From an uncultured Christensenellaceae bacterium (GTDB taxonomy: Bacteria > Bacillota > Clostridia > Christensenellales > Borkfalkiaceae), in NCBI GenBank assembly GCA_910588645.1, contig CAJUOY010000003.1:35276-99275 (forward strand): a stretch of DNA of 64,000 nucleotides. The letters are read 5' to 3'. Shown here piece after piece: positions 16,022 through 24,873 of this stretch. Below the pieces are notes generated by a model. The model was not told the DNA's origin. It saw only the letters and a list, made by a program, of their open reading frames with translations, and did no database searches. How positions within the stretch are numbered: position 1 is the first letter of the stretch; every line of letters starts with the position of its first letter. Both the position numbers and the translations under genes were made by a program.

Positions 16022-19000
16022 ATGAAAGCTAACGGAAACTCAGGCAAGAAAAACTTTAAAATGAGCGTCATTTTGTTTTCTTGCGCGGGTGTTTTACTGG
16101 CGCTTATGATCACTCTTTGCGCCGTGTTCCCCATGTATGAACCGATTATAGCTCTTCTGTTCAGCAGTACCGCTATGGACAGCGCGACCAGAGCCAGCGG
16201 CGAAGCGCTTGCTACTCAGATCGTAGAAGAGGGCGTCGTAATGGTGGAAAACAATGACGAGGTTCTGCCTTTGGACAAGGATGAAGACAAGAACGTTGCT
16301 GTCCTCGGTTGGGCATCAACCCAGTGGGTAATGGGCGGGTCCGGTTCGGGACGTTCCACAAACAACGGAAAACTCACGCCCAACACGACTTTCCTCGGCG
16401 CGCTTAAAGCCGCGGGGATAACCTATAATACGGCTATAACCGACTATTATACTACTTTCTGCAAAGAGAGACCTTTCTATACGGTAGGTTCGGGCGGCGG
16501 CGCGCTCAACGTGCACGATTACGAATATTGCCGTCTCATAGAACCCAACGTGGATTCGTACAAGGATAAGCTTGACGCAGCCGCAGCCGAAACTGACGTG
16601 GCTTTGGTAGTTATCAGCAGAATTTCCGGCGAAAGTATCGACTGCCCTATGGCTCAGTATAAAAACTATACCGGCAAGGGTAAAGCGGCAAGCTCGGGCG
16701 CGCTTGAGGGCGCTGCGGTAGATACGTCCCGTACTTATCTCGACGTCTCCACCGAGGAAGAAAAACTTCTTGAATACGCTGCGGAAAATTTCGACAGAGT
16801 CATAGTGCTTATCAACAATACCAACGCTATGAACCTCAATTTCCTCAAAACCATCGACGGACTTGACGCCTGCATTATTGCCGGCGGTACGGGCAACAAC
16901 TCGGTTGACGGACTTATCAACGTTATGTACGGCGAGCAGGTTCTCACCACTTTCGTCGATACGACTGATGAAAAGAATCCCAAGACTTCCGTAATTCCCT
17001 ATACGGGCGAACAAATCCTCGTTTCCCCTTCCGGCAAGACGGTAGATACTTATGTTTACGACTTCAAAACCAATCCCGGTTTCGTTTATACCGCTATGGA
17101 GGGCGTATCTCTCTATAAGGATCTTGCTTACGGTCAGGCTTACCCCGCGATGAACAACATCACCAACGGCAACGTAAACCAGTCTGATTCCAACGAAAGG
17201 TACGAGGGCGTAAGCTATCTCGATTACGTCGAAGGCATTTACGTAGGCTACAAGTGGTATGAAACGGCCGATGCGGAAGGCTATTGGGACGACGTTGACA
17301 ACGAGTACGGCAAGGGCTACAACGGCGTTGTACAGTATCCCTTCGGTTACGGACTTTCCTATGCTCAGTTCGACTGGATAGTCAAGGGATGGGAAAAGAC
17401 CGATACGACTATTTCCGTAACGGTTGTCGTTGAAAACAAAACCGATTTCCCCGCGCAGGAAGTAGTGGAACTCTACTATACTCCCAAATACGAAAAGGGC
17501 GGGCTCGAAAAGGCTGCCGTAAACCTTTGCGCGTTTGCAAAGACTGCAACCCCCGTTGAAAAGGGACATCCCCAGGAGCTTACGCTCAGCTTCGATATTC
17601 AGGATATGGCTTCCTACGATCAGGACAGGGACGGCGGTAAGTACGTACTCGAAGACGGAACTTACGAAATTTCCCTTCGCACCGACAGCCATACGATTGT
17701 TCGTACGGCAGGCGGCAGCGCAACCTATAAATATACCGTCGGAAGCGACGTTGTCTACGATTCGTACAACGGCTCCAACGGAACGGAAAAAATTCACAAC
17801 CTGTTTACCGGCGACGGCATTAGCGATAAAGTCGCAATCGACGGAAGCAATACCAACCAGAACATCAAGTGGCTTTCCCGCGAGAACTTCGAGGAGACCT
17901 TCCCCAAGGTAAAGGCAGAGGCTCGTTCCTGGAACACTTCAGACCTGTTGCAGAAAACCAACCTCTTCACAAGAGAACTTTCCGACGAATGGGAAAAGGC
18001 TCACGCTGACGAAGCTCCCATTACGACGGACGCTAAAAACAATATAACCGTATACGACGGCAAAAAGGTAAACTCCGTAGGGCTCACTTACGGCAATCCC
18101 GAAAATTACGACAATAAAGAGATGTGGGATAAGCTGTTGAATCAGCTCTCCATTAACGAAATGACTCAGCTCGTGCTTCACGCTTACGTGCATGAAGAGG
18201 CCCTTCCCTCGATAGGCAAGCCTCAGACGGCGGCGGTCGACGGCCCCTCGCAGATCGGTTCGTTCAACCAGTCCAACGCGGGCGTCGGTTATCCTATGCC
18301 TACGTTGCTCGGACAGTCGTGGAATGCAGAGCTCTCCAAATCTTACGGCCTTGCAGTCGGTAAGGAAACCAAGGACACCAACCGCGACGGCTGGTATGCT
18401 CCCGGCGTAAACCTTCACCGTTCGGCATTCGGCGGAAGAAACTACGAATATTATTCGGAAGATCCCGTTCATTCGGGCATAATGTGCGCACAGACTGTAA
18501 GGGGCGCGCTCAACGCGGGTGTCTACACCTACATCAAGCACTTCATCGGTTACGATCAGGAAAGTATGCGCGACGGCCTCTATTGCTGGCTTACCGAGCA
18601 GACTCTGCGCGAAACTTACCTCAGACCTTATAAGATTGCGGTAGACGAGGGCGCAACGGGCGTAATGAGCTCGTACGGCAGACTCGGCGCAGTTTGGTCG
18701 GGCGGCAGCGAGGCTCTTCTTGTAGATCTTCTCCGTGACGAATGGGGCTTCAAGGGCACAGTGCTTACGGACTACTCCGACCACCACGACTTTATGTCCG
18801 GCGATCATATGATCAGGGGCGGCGGCGACATTTGGATGGACTGGTACACTCAGGATAGCGGCGCGGGCAGATTCAGATACCCCACCGGTTCAAACGCATT
18901 CAATCAGCGTTTGAGGGGCGCGGCTAAACACGTAGTTTATATGTGTCTGAACGCGGCTTATGAAGAGCAGGCTTACGTAGATTACGTAAACGAAAACGGC

Positions 19001-19186
19001 GGTATCGACGGTGTAACCATAACGACTTCGTCTACGCAGGACGTATTTGCCTGGTGGTGGCTTGTATTCGGAATTATCGACGCTCTTCTTGTAGCGGGCG
19101 CGGCGGCATGCGCGTTCTTCGGCGTCAAGAAGTTGAGAGAGTCCAAGTCGGACGTTCATCTCGTTACCGAAAATTCGGAAGAATAA
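16022..19186 (+). CDS. Membrane-anchored GH3 glycosidase with swapped domain order
   Basis: 1054 residues. A membrane helix (about 14-37) precedes the domain normally C-terminal in GH3 (VVMVENND-VLPL, GSGSGR), then an Fn3-like domain (about 460-560), and only then the (beta/alpha)8 domain with SYGRLGAVWSGG and the nucleophile Asp917 in GTVLTDYSDH. A second membrane helix (about 1012-1036, FAWWWLVFGIIDALL) and a charged tail end the protein. Swapped GH3 enzymes are known from Butyrivibrio and Ruminococcus; helices at both ends are less usual. Both tails would be cytoplasmic and the enzyme extracellular. Strong AAGGAGG site. Likely beta-glucosidase; substrate inferred from neighbours. Confidence 0.88.
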   Translation: MKANGNSGKKNFKMSVILFSCAGVLLALMITLCAVFPMYEPIIALLFSSTAMDSATRASGEALATQIVEEGVVMVENNDEVLPLDKDEDKNVAVLGWASTQWVMGGSGSGRSTNNGKLTPNTTFLGALKAAGITYNTAITDYYTTFCKERPFYTVGSGGGALNVHDYEYCRLIEPNVDSYKDKLDAAAAETDVALVVISRISGESIDCPMAQYKNYTGKGKAASSGALEGAAVDTSRTYLDVSTEEEKLLEYAAENFDRVIVLINNTNAMNLNFLKTIDGLDACIIAGGTGNNSVDGLINVMYGEQVLTTFVDTTDEKNPKTSVIPYTGEQILVSPSGKTVDTYVYDFKTNPGFVYTAMEGVSLYKDLAYGQAYPAMNNITNGNVNQSDSNERYEGVSYLDYVEGIYVGYKWYETADAEGYWDDVDNEYGKGYNGVVQYPFGYGLSYAQFDWIVKGWEKTDTTISVTVVVENKTDFPAQEVVELYYTPKYEKGGLEKAAVNLCAFAKTATPVEKGHPQELTLSFDIQDMASYDQDRDGGKYVLEDGTYEISLRTDSHTIVRTAGGSATYKYTVGSDVVYDSYNGSNGTEKIHNLFTGDGISDKVAIDGSNTNQNIKWLSRENFEETFPKVKAEARSWNTSDLLQKTNLFTRELSDEWEKAHADEAPITTDAKNNITVYDGKKVNSVGLTYGNPENYDNKEMWDKLLNQLSINEMTQLVLHAYVHEEALPSIGKPQTAAVDGPSQIGSFNQSNAGVGYPMPTLLGQSWNAELSKSYGLAVGKETKDTNRDGWYAPGVNLHRSAFGGRNYEYYSEDPVHSGIMCAQTVRGALNAGVYTYIKHFIGYDQESMRDGLYCWLTEQTLRETYLRPYKIAVDEGATGVMSSYGRLGAVWSGGSEALLVDLLRDEWGFKGTVLTDYSDHHDFMSGDHMIRGGGDIWMDWYTQDSGAGRFRYPTGSNAFNQRLRGAAKHVVYMCLNAAYEEQAYVDYVNENGGIDGVTITTSSTQDVFAWWWLVFGIIDALLVAGAAACAFFGVKKLRESKSDVHLVTENSEE

Positions 19187-19202
19187 ATAATAAAGTATAA
19201 TG

Positions 19203-19235
19203 GCTCTCGCCGCTATATGCGGCGAGAGCTTTTTA
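19203..19235 (+). terminator. Terminator after the first GH3 gene
   Basis: GCTCTCGCCGC (19203-19213) pairs with GCGGCGAGAGC (19219-19229), loop TATAT, then TTTTTA. Confidence 0.88.
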
Positions 19236-19278
19236 TGTGTTGGTATAATTTCACAAATTAGCAAAGAATATACGACTG

Positions 19279-19307
19279 TTGACAATTTTCAATAATCGTG
19301 TTATACT
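19279..19307 (+). promoter_or_regulatory. Strong sigma-A promoter of the LytTR/GHKL operon
   Basis: TTGACA (19279-19284), 17 bases, TATACT (19302-19307). The predicted transcript starts near 19314, just before two tandem hairpins. Confidence 0.82.
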
Positions 19308-19321
19308 TACAAAAAAAATTA

Positions 19322-19365
19322 AAACAGGGACGTCCCTGTTTGTGCGTTTAGCCCACTAAACGCAC
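19322..19365 (+). ncRNA. Twin-hairpin 5' leader of the LytTR regulator
   Basis: A 20-base perfect palindrome, AAACAGGGACGTCCCTGTTT (19322-19341), abuts a 10-base-pair hairpin, GTGCGTTTAG/CTAAACGCAC with loop CCCA (19342-19365). Both fall in the predicted 5' leader, which then runs about 40 bases to a TTG start. No U-tract follows, so it is not a plain terminator. It could be a protein-binding RNA, a stability element or a repeat family. Confidence 0.55.
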
Positions 19366-19406
19366 AAAAGATATTGATTGTTAAAAAATTCAAAGGCGGT
19401 CGAAGT

Positions 19407-20108
19407 TTGAAAATTGCCATTGTCGAGGACAACGAAGAGTGTCGCAAAACTTTGCAAGATTACATAGACAGGTTTAAAGAGGAGCGGAATGAGAGGATAC
19501 ATTACGTCACTTTTAACGACGGTATCGATATCGTTTCAGAATACACCGCGGATTACGACGTAATATTCTTAGACGTCGTCATGAAGCATATGGACGGGCT
19601 CAAAACTGCCGAGTATATCCGCAAAATGGATAAAAAAGTAAAAATTATTTTTATTACCAGTAACGAGCAGTACGCTATCCAGGGCTATTCGGTGGAAGCT
19701 TTCAGTTTTCTTTTAAAGCCTTTGACTTATTTTGCATTTTCACAGGAATTTGCGCGCTGTATAGAAAAGGTCAAGAGCGCGCGCGTCAAGTATATGGTTT
19801 TTTCTACCGATAAGGGAATGGACAGGATAGATATAGAAACCATTTCTTACGTGGAAAGTCAGGGGCACAAAATGATAATCCACACTTTGACAAAGCCTTA
19901 CTACGTCTATGAAACCATTCACGGTCTTGAAAATCTGCTTCCCAAGGAGCAGTTTTCACGGTGCAATCACTGCTATATAGTCAACCTTTCTCATGTGAAC
20001 GGCGTTCACGGCGAGTACGTGGTTTTAGCGGATGCCGAGCTTAAAATAAGTCGCGCGCGCCGCAAGCAATTTATGGATGATATGACCAATTATCTTGCAA
20101 ACGAGTAA
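19407..20108 (+). CDS. LytTR-family response regulator (AgrA-like)
   Basis: Receiver domain with the acidic pocket (EDNEE) and phospho-Asp in YDVIFLDVVMKHMDG, then a LytTR DNA-binding domain (IETISYVESQGHKMIIHT ... FSRCNHCYIVNLSHV). 233 residues from the TTG at 19407 (LKIAIVEDN), which has AAAGGCGG about 8 bases upstream and gives the normal receiver start; an in-frame TTG at 19374 would add 11 unconserved residues. It sits between two GH3 genes that both carry paired LytTR-type repeats, so it most likely controls them. The kinase gene follows by 17 bases. Confidence 0.92.
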   Translation: MKIAIVEDNEECRKTLQDYIDRFKEERNERIHYVTFNDGIDIVSEYTADYDVIFLDVVMKHMDGLKTAEYIRKMDKKVKIIFITSNEQYAIQGYSVEAFSFLLKPLTYFAFSQEFARCIEKVKSARVKYMVFSTDKGMDRIDIETISYVESQGHKMIIHTLTKPYYVYETIHGLENLLPKEQFSRCNHCYIVNLSHVNGVHGEYVVLADAELKISRARRKQFMDDMTNYLANE

Positions 20109-20125
20109 TTTTTTCGGGAGAAATT

Positions 20126-21436
20126 ATGCTTGATATCCCTAAAATTTTTACAGCATTTGCGGAATGGTGCACTTGCATTATATTTATTGCGTTTACGGTA
20201 AAGAGGATCACGGGCATAAAGCTTGCGGCCGTTGCCGCGCTTTGGTTTGCCGTTTTTGCCGTTTGGCAATTCGGGACCTCGTATTTTCCTCTCCTTCTGT
20301 GGCCTTTGGGTATCGCGGTTGCGGCGGCGTTTATGGTGCTGTTCATATTCTGTTGCGGGAAAATCAGATTTATCGAGGCCGTTTATCTCGGGGCATCGGC
20401 GTTTATAGTTGCGGAATTTATAGCCTCTGTTGAATGGCAGTGTTTTTATTATCTCAAAGTTACCTTCAATCTTGGTTTCGCCCAAAGTGAATGGTTTAAA
20501 TATTTCTTTGCCGTCGTTATTTATTCTATATGTTTTACCGCTTTCGCATTCTGTGAAAAGAAGTTTTTCGCACGCATCGTCAAGGATGAAATCACCGTTA
20601 AAACCCTGTTGCCTACAATATTCATTGTTCTCGTGTGCTTTATTTCCAGCAACGTAGCCTTTCTTACTTACGGTAATGATCCGGAAATAAAAATTACGGA
20701 AAAGATTTTCGAAGTAAGGACGCTGTTCGACTTTTGCGGACTTGTGCTCGTTTACGTTTACAGAATACTCAGGGAAAACTTCAATAATCAGACGGAAATT
20801 GCGGCAATGCAGAATATTCTGGACAAGCAGTACCGCCAGTATCGCGCATACAAGAAGAACGATGAAATTATAAGCAGACACTATCACGATTTAAAACATC
20901 AGGTCGATGTCATTTTGAACGAAAAGGAGCTCCAAAAGAGGGAAGAGTATCTCAAAGATATGTGTCGCTCCATAAAAATTCGTCAGACCGAGAGCCTTAC
21001 GGGCAACGAAGTTTTGGACACGGTACTTTCGGGCAAGCGAATGGGCTGCGTAAAGGACGGAATCACTTTCAACGTGGTTGCGGACGGCAAACTGCTCAAA
21101 TTCATGTCCACTATGGATATTTGTTCGGTTTTCGGCAATTCTATAGATAACGCAGTTGAAAGCGTTAAAAAGGTAGAGGATTGTGAAAAGCGGATAATTC
21201 AGATCGCCCTCTTCGAACAGCACGGTATGATAGTTTACCGCATACGCAATTATTACGAGACGGCGCCTGTTCTTATTAATAATGAAATAGTGACGCTTAA
21301 AAAGGACAAGTCTTCCCACGGGTACGGCTTAAAAAGCATAAAGGGTATAGTTTCCAAATACGGCGGGACCACTGCGATAACTTACAAGGATAATTGGTTC
21401 ACTCTGTGCGTAACCTTCCCGCGGGAGGTGGAATAA
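20126..21436 (+). CDS. GHKL sensor histidine kinase (HPK10/AgrC-like)
   Basis: 436 residues: about six membrane helices in the first 200 residues, a coiled linker, then a cytoplasmic kinase with phospho-acceptor His in SRHYHDLKHQ, N-box FGNSIDNAVESV and glycine box SSHGYGLKSIKG. Kinases of this type usually pair with LytTR regulators and often sense peptides, but no peptide precursor or AgrB-like gene is seen nearby, so the ligand may be something else, such as a glucan fragment. Forms an operon with the regulator just upstream. Confidence 0.9.
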   Translation: MLDIPKIFTAFAEWCTCIIFIAFTVKRITGIKLAAVAALWFAVFAVWQFGTSYFPLLLWPLGIAVAAAFMVLFIFCCGKIRFIEAVYLGASAFIVAEFIASVEWQCFYYLKVTFNLGFAQSEWFKYFFAVVIYSICFTAFAFCEKKFFARIVKDEITVKTLLPTIFIVLVCFISSNVAFLTYGNDPEIKITEKIFEVRTLFDFCGLVLVYVYRILRENFNNQTEIAAMQNILDKQYRQYRAYKKNDEIISRHYHDLKHQVDVILNEKELQKREEYLKDMCRSIKIRQTESLTGNEVLDTVLSGKRMGCVKDGITFNVVADGKLLKFMSTMDICSVFGNSIDNAVESVKKVEDCEKRIIQIALFEQHGMIVYRIRNYYETAPVLINNEIVTLKKDKSSHGYGLKSIKGIVSKYGGTTAITYKDNWFTLCVTFPREVE

Positions 21437-21445
21437 AAGGGCGTG

Positions 21446-21475
21446 CAGGTTATGCTTTAAAACTGCCGAGTTATG
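21446..21475 (+). promoter_or_regulatory. LytTR-type direct-repeat operator, copy 2 (upstream of second GH3)
   Basis: CAGGTTATG (21446-21454), 12 bases, CGAGTTATG (21467-21475), the same 21-base period and nearly the same 9-mers as at 15903-15932, and likewise followed by AAAT. It starts 9 bases after the kinase stop codon and lies about 100 bases before the second GH3 gene. Confidence 0.65.
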
Positions 21476-21576
21476 AAATAAATGATAAATATTATAAAAA
21501 AATGATAGTATTTTTATGCTTTTGACAGAGTATTGCGCCTATTTGGGCGTGACGCAATAATAATTCGGAGGAAATG

Positions 21577-24500
21577 ATGAAGGATACGGCAAAGAAATTA
21601 ATTGTCAAAATTATTTGTTTTGTTGTTATGGCGGTTGTGCTTGCCGCGCTGATTGTCGGCGACGTTTTCGCTTGGGCGTTTGCGCCGAGCGTGGACCGTC
21701 TTCTCGGAATAACCGAGGATGATTTCAGCAATGCGAGCGCGGAGTTTAAAGCAGGCGACCAGCTTTGCCGCGAAATCGAAGAAGCCAGCGCGGTACTTTT
21801 GAAAAATAAAAACGAGACGCTTCCGCTCGGCAGCGACGTTACGAATTTGAACGTTTTCGGTTACGGAGCAACGGACGAAGGCTTCTTGCTTAAGGGCGTC
21901 GGAAGCGGATCATCTACCATTTCGGCACAGAAAAAAGTAACTTTAATGGAAGCGTTGCGCGGCGAAACCCGCGTTTTCGACAGATATTATCTGGAAGATC
22001 CCGATAAGTACGGACATGAGGACGAGAAAGGAAACTACATCGTAGACGACGAAGCCGGACTTGAGGCCGACCTCGAAACCTGGGCGGATGATAACCTCAC
22101 TTCTTATAACGTAAACGAGGAAATCGCAAAAATATACGAGAACTGGATTTCCAAAAATAGCGGATCAATTCGTCCCCAATCGGGTTTGAACTCCGGGAAC
22201 GTCTATAAACTTGCCGAGCCCGAGGTTGCGTTGTTCAACGACGTTATCGATCAGGCCAAAACTTTCAGCGACGTTGCGCTGTTCGTTATAAGCCGCGACG
22301 GCGGAGAGAACGTAGGGGAAATCCCTTCCAATTATCTCGACATAACCGCGGCGGAGAGATCTACGATTACCTATCTCAAACAGCATTTTGCCAAAGTTAT
22401 AGTAATACTAAATACAACAAATACTATGCATATGGGATTCCTCGACGAGTTGGACGTCGACGCTTGTCTTTATGTAGGTCTTACTGGACAATCCGGCGCA
22501 AGAGCTATCCCCGACATACTCAGCGGCAAAGTCAACCCTTCGGGCAAATTTACCGACATAGTGACAAGGAGCGCGGCGGTCGCACAGAAGTATGATCCCA
22601 CGTTCGTCAACCGCGAGGCAGTAAGCAATTCAATAAGTTATATAGACGACATATATTACGGCTACAAGTGGTTTGAAACGGCCGATGTCGAAGAATTTTT
22701 CAAAGGCTATGAAAACTCTTTCGGCACAGGTTATAACGCCGTAGTTCAATATCCTTTCGGTCACGGACTTTCGTATACCGAATTCGATCAGGAAATAGTC
22801 AGTGTAACTTACGGCGAAAATAACGTAAGGCTCAAAGACGGAGACAAACTCGATCAGCTCGACGCGGGTACCGAAATTACAGTCAAAGTAAAAGTTACCA
22901 ACGTAGGTTCGGTTGCGGGCAAGGACGTCGTTCAGCTCTACTACACGCCCCAATACAAGGGTGGCATAGAAAAGGCCCACGTAAATTTACTGGATTTCGG
23001 CAAGACCACAACTTTGAAGCCCAACGCCTCCGAAGAGGTTACGCTTAAATTCACTCCGTACGATATGGCTTCGTACGACGCTTACGATAAAAACAAGAAC
23101 TCTTTCTGGGGATACGAACTGGAATCGGGCAGTTACGAGATCAAGCTTATGGCTAACTCGCACGAAGTAATAGATTCGGTTGATCTTGTGCTCGAAAGCG
23201 GCAAACTCATTGATAAAGATCCCGTAACGGGCGTAAAGGTTTCCAATCGCTTTACGGGCGCGGACTCTGCCTGGGATGCTTCGAAATACAACGGCTATGC
23301 CTATGCGAATTTAGGAAGCGACGGCTATGAAGCCGGAATTTCGAGAGACGTATGGCTTTCCCGCAGTAACTTTAAAGAAACCTATCCCGCAAAAAGACAC
23401 AGCGGAGCCTCGGGCTCGCTGGTAAACGCGGCAAATCGCTATTACAACGACGCTTACGCGGAACTTCTTCCCAAGGATTATAAAAAGGAAATAGATGCCG
23501 AACTCTATCTTGCAGTGCTTGTTACAAAGGATGCGGAAGGTAAAATAATTTCTACCGAAAAGCCCACAAAGGCTCATCTCGAAGGCGCAAAACCCGACGA
23601 GGGCACAACGCTGGAATATAATTGGGATCTTATCGAGGCTTTGACGGAAAATTACGATTCCGAACTTTGGGAGACGTTCCTCAATCAGATGAGCGCGGAC
23701 GAAATGCGCGATCTCGTTCATATGGGCGGTTTCCGCAGAGTTGCGGTAGAGTCCGTAGGCAAACCGCGTCAGTACGATTACGACGGCCCCGCAGGCTTCA
23801 ATACCAATTCCCTTTCGGGCAGTTGGAGCAGCGAATCCGACCGCAACAGCTGGACGGCATACGAGAGTGAAGCGCTTATAGGCTGTTCCTGGGATAAGGG
23901 ACTTATGCTCGCGCTCGGACTTCAACAGGGTGCGGAAGCTATCGCAACCCACGTAAACGGTTGGTACGCTCCCGGCGTAAACCTGCACCGTTCCAATTAC
24001 AGCGCAAGAAATTATGAATATTATTCGGAGGACGCGGTTCTCTCCGGCAAGCTTGCCGCCAAGGTCATTCTCGGCGCAAAGATCAACGGACTTAACTGCT
24101 ATATCAAGCACTTTGCCTGCAGTGAAGAGGGCCCTAACCCCCGCGAAGTAAATACCTGGATTTCCGAACAGAACCTTAGGGAAAATTATTTAAGACCTTT
24201 TGAAATTGCCGTTAAGGAAGGCGGAGCAAACTCCGTAATGACGGCGTTCAACAATATAGGTTCCGTCTGGGCGGGCGCAAACTATGCAATGAACGTCGAA
24301 GTTCTCCGCAACGAATGGGGCTTCAGAGGTTCGCTCATAACCGACTATTCTACGGGCGGCAGCGAAGGCGGAATGTATACCCGTCAGGGCGTGCGCGCAG
24401 GAAACGATATGTGGCTTAACCCCAATCCCGGTTCGATCAGTAACGGATTGGATATGAGCAAGGACGAGGTGTTCGCCCGCAATGCGGCTCATAACATTCT

Positions 24501-24798
24501 CTACACGGCGGTAGACACCTTAAACACTTACAACACTTACAAAAACAATCCCGGACTTATCGGCGAATATAAAGACATTCTTACACAGTACGGAGCTACG
24601 CTTGGAATTTCATTCAACGAAGAGGGCTTCTCCTGGTGGAAGGTCGTGCTTATCATAATCGACGTGCTGGTATTCCTCGGGTTTGTGGTATGGGCGCTGT
24701 TCCTGTTATTCCCCGTAAAGGAAATACTCAGGAAGCGCTTCGGCAAAAACAGGGAAGAGGTAAGCGGCGAATCCGAGCCACTTCCCGAAAACGAATAA
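21577..24798 (+). CDS. Second membrane-anchored GH3 glycosidase with swapped domains
   Basis: 1073 residues with the same plan as the first GH3: N-terminal helix (about 8-32), the usually C-terminal GH3 domain (AVLLKNKNETLPLG, GVGSGSST), Fn3-like domain (about 435-545), barrel domain with nucleophile Asp923 in GSLITDYSTGG, and a C-terminal helix (FSWWKVVLIIIDVLVFLGF) with a charged tail. I prefer the ATG at 21577 (GGAGG 5 bases upstream) over the adjacent ATG at 21574. The two enzymes align end to end but differ widely, so they are old paralogues rather than a recent copy. Confidence 0.88.
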   Translation: MKDTAKKLIVKIICFVVMAVVLAALIVGDVFAWAFAPSVDRLLGITEDDFSNASAEFKAGDQLCREIEEASAVLLKNKNETLPLGSDVTNLNVFGYGATDEGFLLKGVGSGSSTISAQKKVTLMEALRGETRVFDRYYLEDPDKYGHEDEKGNYIVDDEAGLEADLETWADDNLTSYNVNEEIAKIYENWISKNSGSIRPQSGLNSGNVYKLAEPEVALFNDVIDQAKTFSDVALFVISRDGGENVGEIPSNYLDITAAERSTITYLKQHFAKVIVILNTTNTMHMGFLDELDVDACLYVGLTGQSGARAIPDILSGKVNPSGKFTDIVTRSAAVAQKYDPTFVNREAVSNSISYIDDIYYGYKWFETADVEEFFKGYENSFGTGYNAVVQYPFGHGLSYTEFDQEIVSVTYGENNVRLKDGDKLDQLDAGTEITVKVKVTNVGSVAGKDVVQLYYTPQYKGGIEKAHVNLLDFGKTTTLKPNASEEVTLKFTPYDMASYDAYDKNKNSFWGYELESGSYEIKLMANSHEVIDSVDLVLESGKLIDKDPVTGVKVSNRFTGADSAWDASKYNGYAYANLGSDGYEAGISRDVWLSRSNFKETYPAKRHSGASGSLVNAANRYYNDAYAELLPKDYKKEIDAELYLAVLVTKDAEGKIISTEKPTKAHLEGAKPDEGTTLEYNWDLIEALTENYDSELWETFLNQMSADEMRDLVHMGGFRRVAVESVGKPRQYDYDGPAGFNTNSLSGSWSSESDRNSWTAYESEALIGCSWDKGLMLALGLQQGAEAIATHVNGWYAPGVNLHRSNYSARNYEYYSEDAVLSGKLAAKVILGAKINGLNCYIKHFACSEEGPNPREVNTWISEQNLRENYLRPFEIAVKEGGANSVMTAFNNIGSVWAGANYAMNVEVLRNEWGFRGSLITDYSTGGSEGGMYTRQGVRAGNDMWLNPNPGSISNGLDMSKDEVFARNAAHNILYTAVDTLNTYNTYKNNPGLIGEYKDILTQYGATLGISFNEEGFSWWKVVLIIIDVLVFLGFVVWALFLLFPVKEILRKRFGKNREEVSGESEPLPENE

Positions 24799-24807
24799 GT
24801 CTTCATA

Positions 24808-24840
24808 AAGCGGCGCCGTTTAAGCTACAATAAGCGGCGC
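24808..24840 (+). other. Intercistronic hairpin with AAGCGGCGC repeats
   Basis: AAGCGGCGC occurs at 24808-24816 and 24832-24840, and GCGCCG (24813-24818) can pair with CGGCGC (24835-24840). There is no T-run, so it more likely tunes mRNA stability between the GH3 and lipoprotein genes than ends transcription. Confidence 0.4.
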
Positions 24841-24873
24841 TGTGAAAAAAATATAAAATAAGGAGAAAACAAG

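Noticed and set aside
16316..17797. 493-codon minus-strand open frame opposite the first GH3 gene
   Set aside because: Arises from the codon pattern of the GH3 gene; Cys/Val/Arg-rich product without domains.
21522..21527. TTGACA as -35 box of the second GH3 gene
   Set aside because: No -10-like hexamer lies 16-18 bases downstream (the place reads GGGCGT), and the LytTR-type operator suggests a start further upstream.
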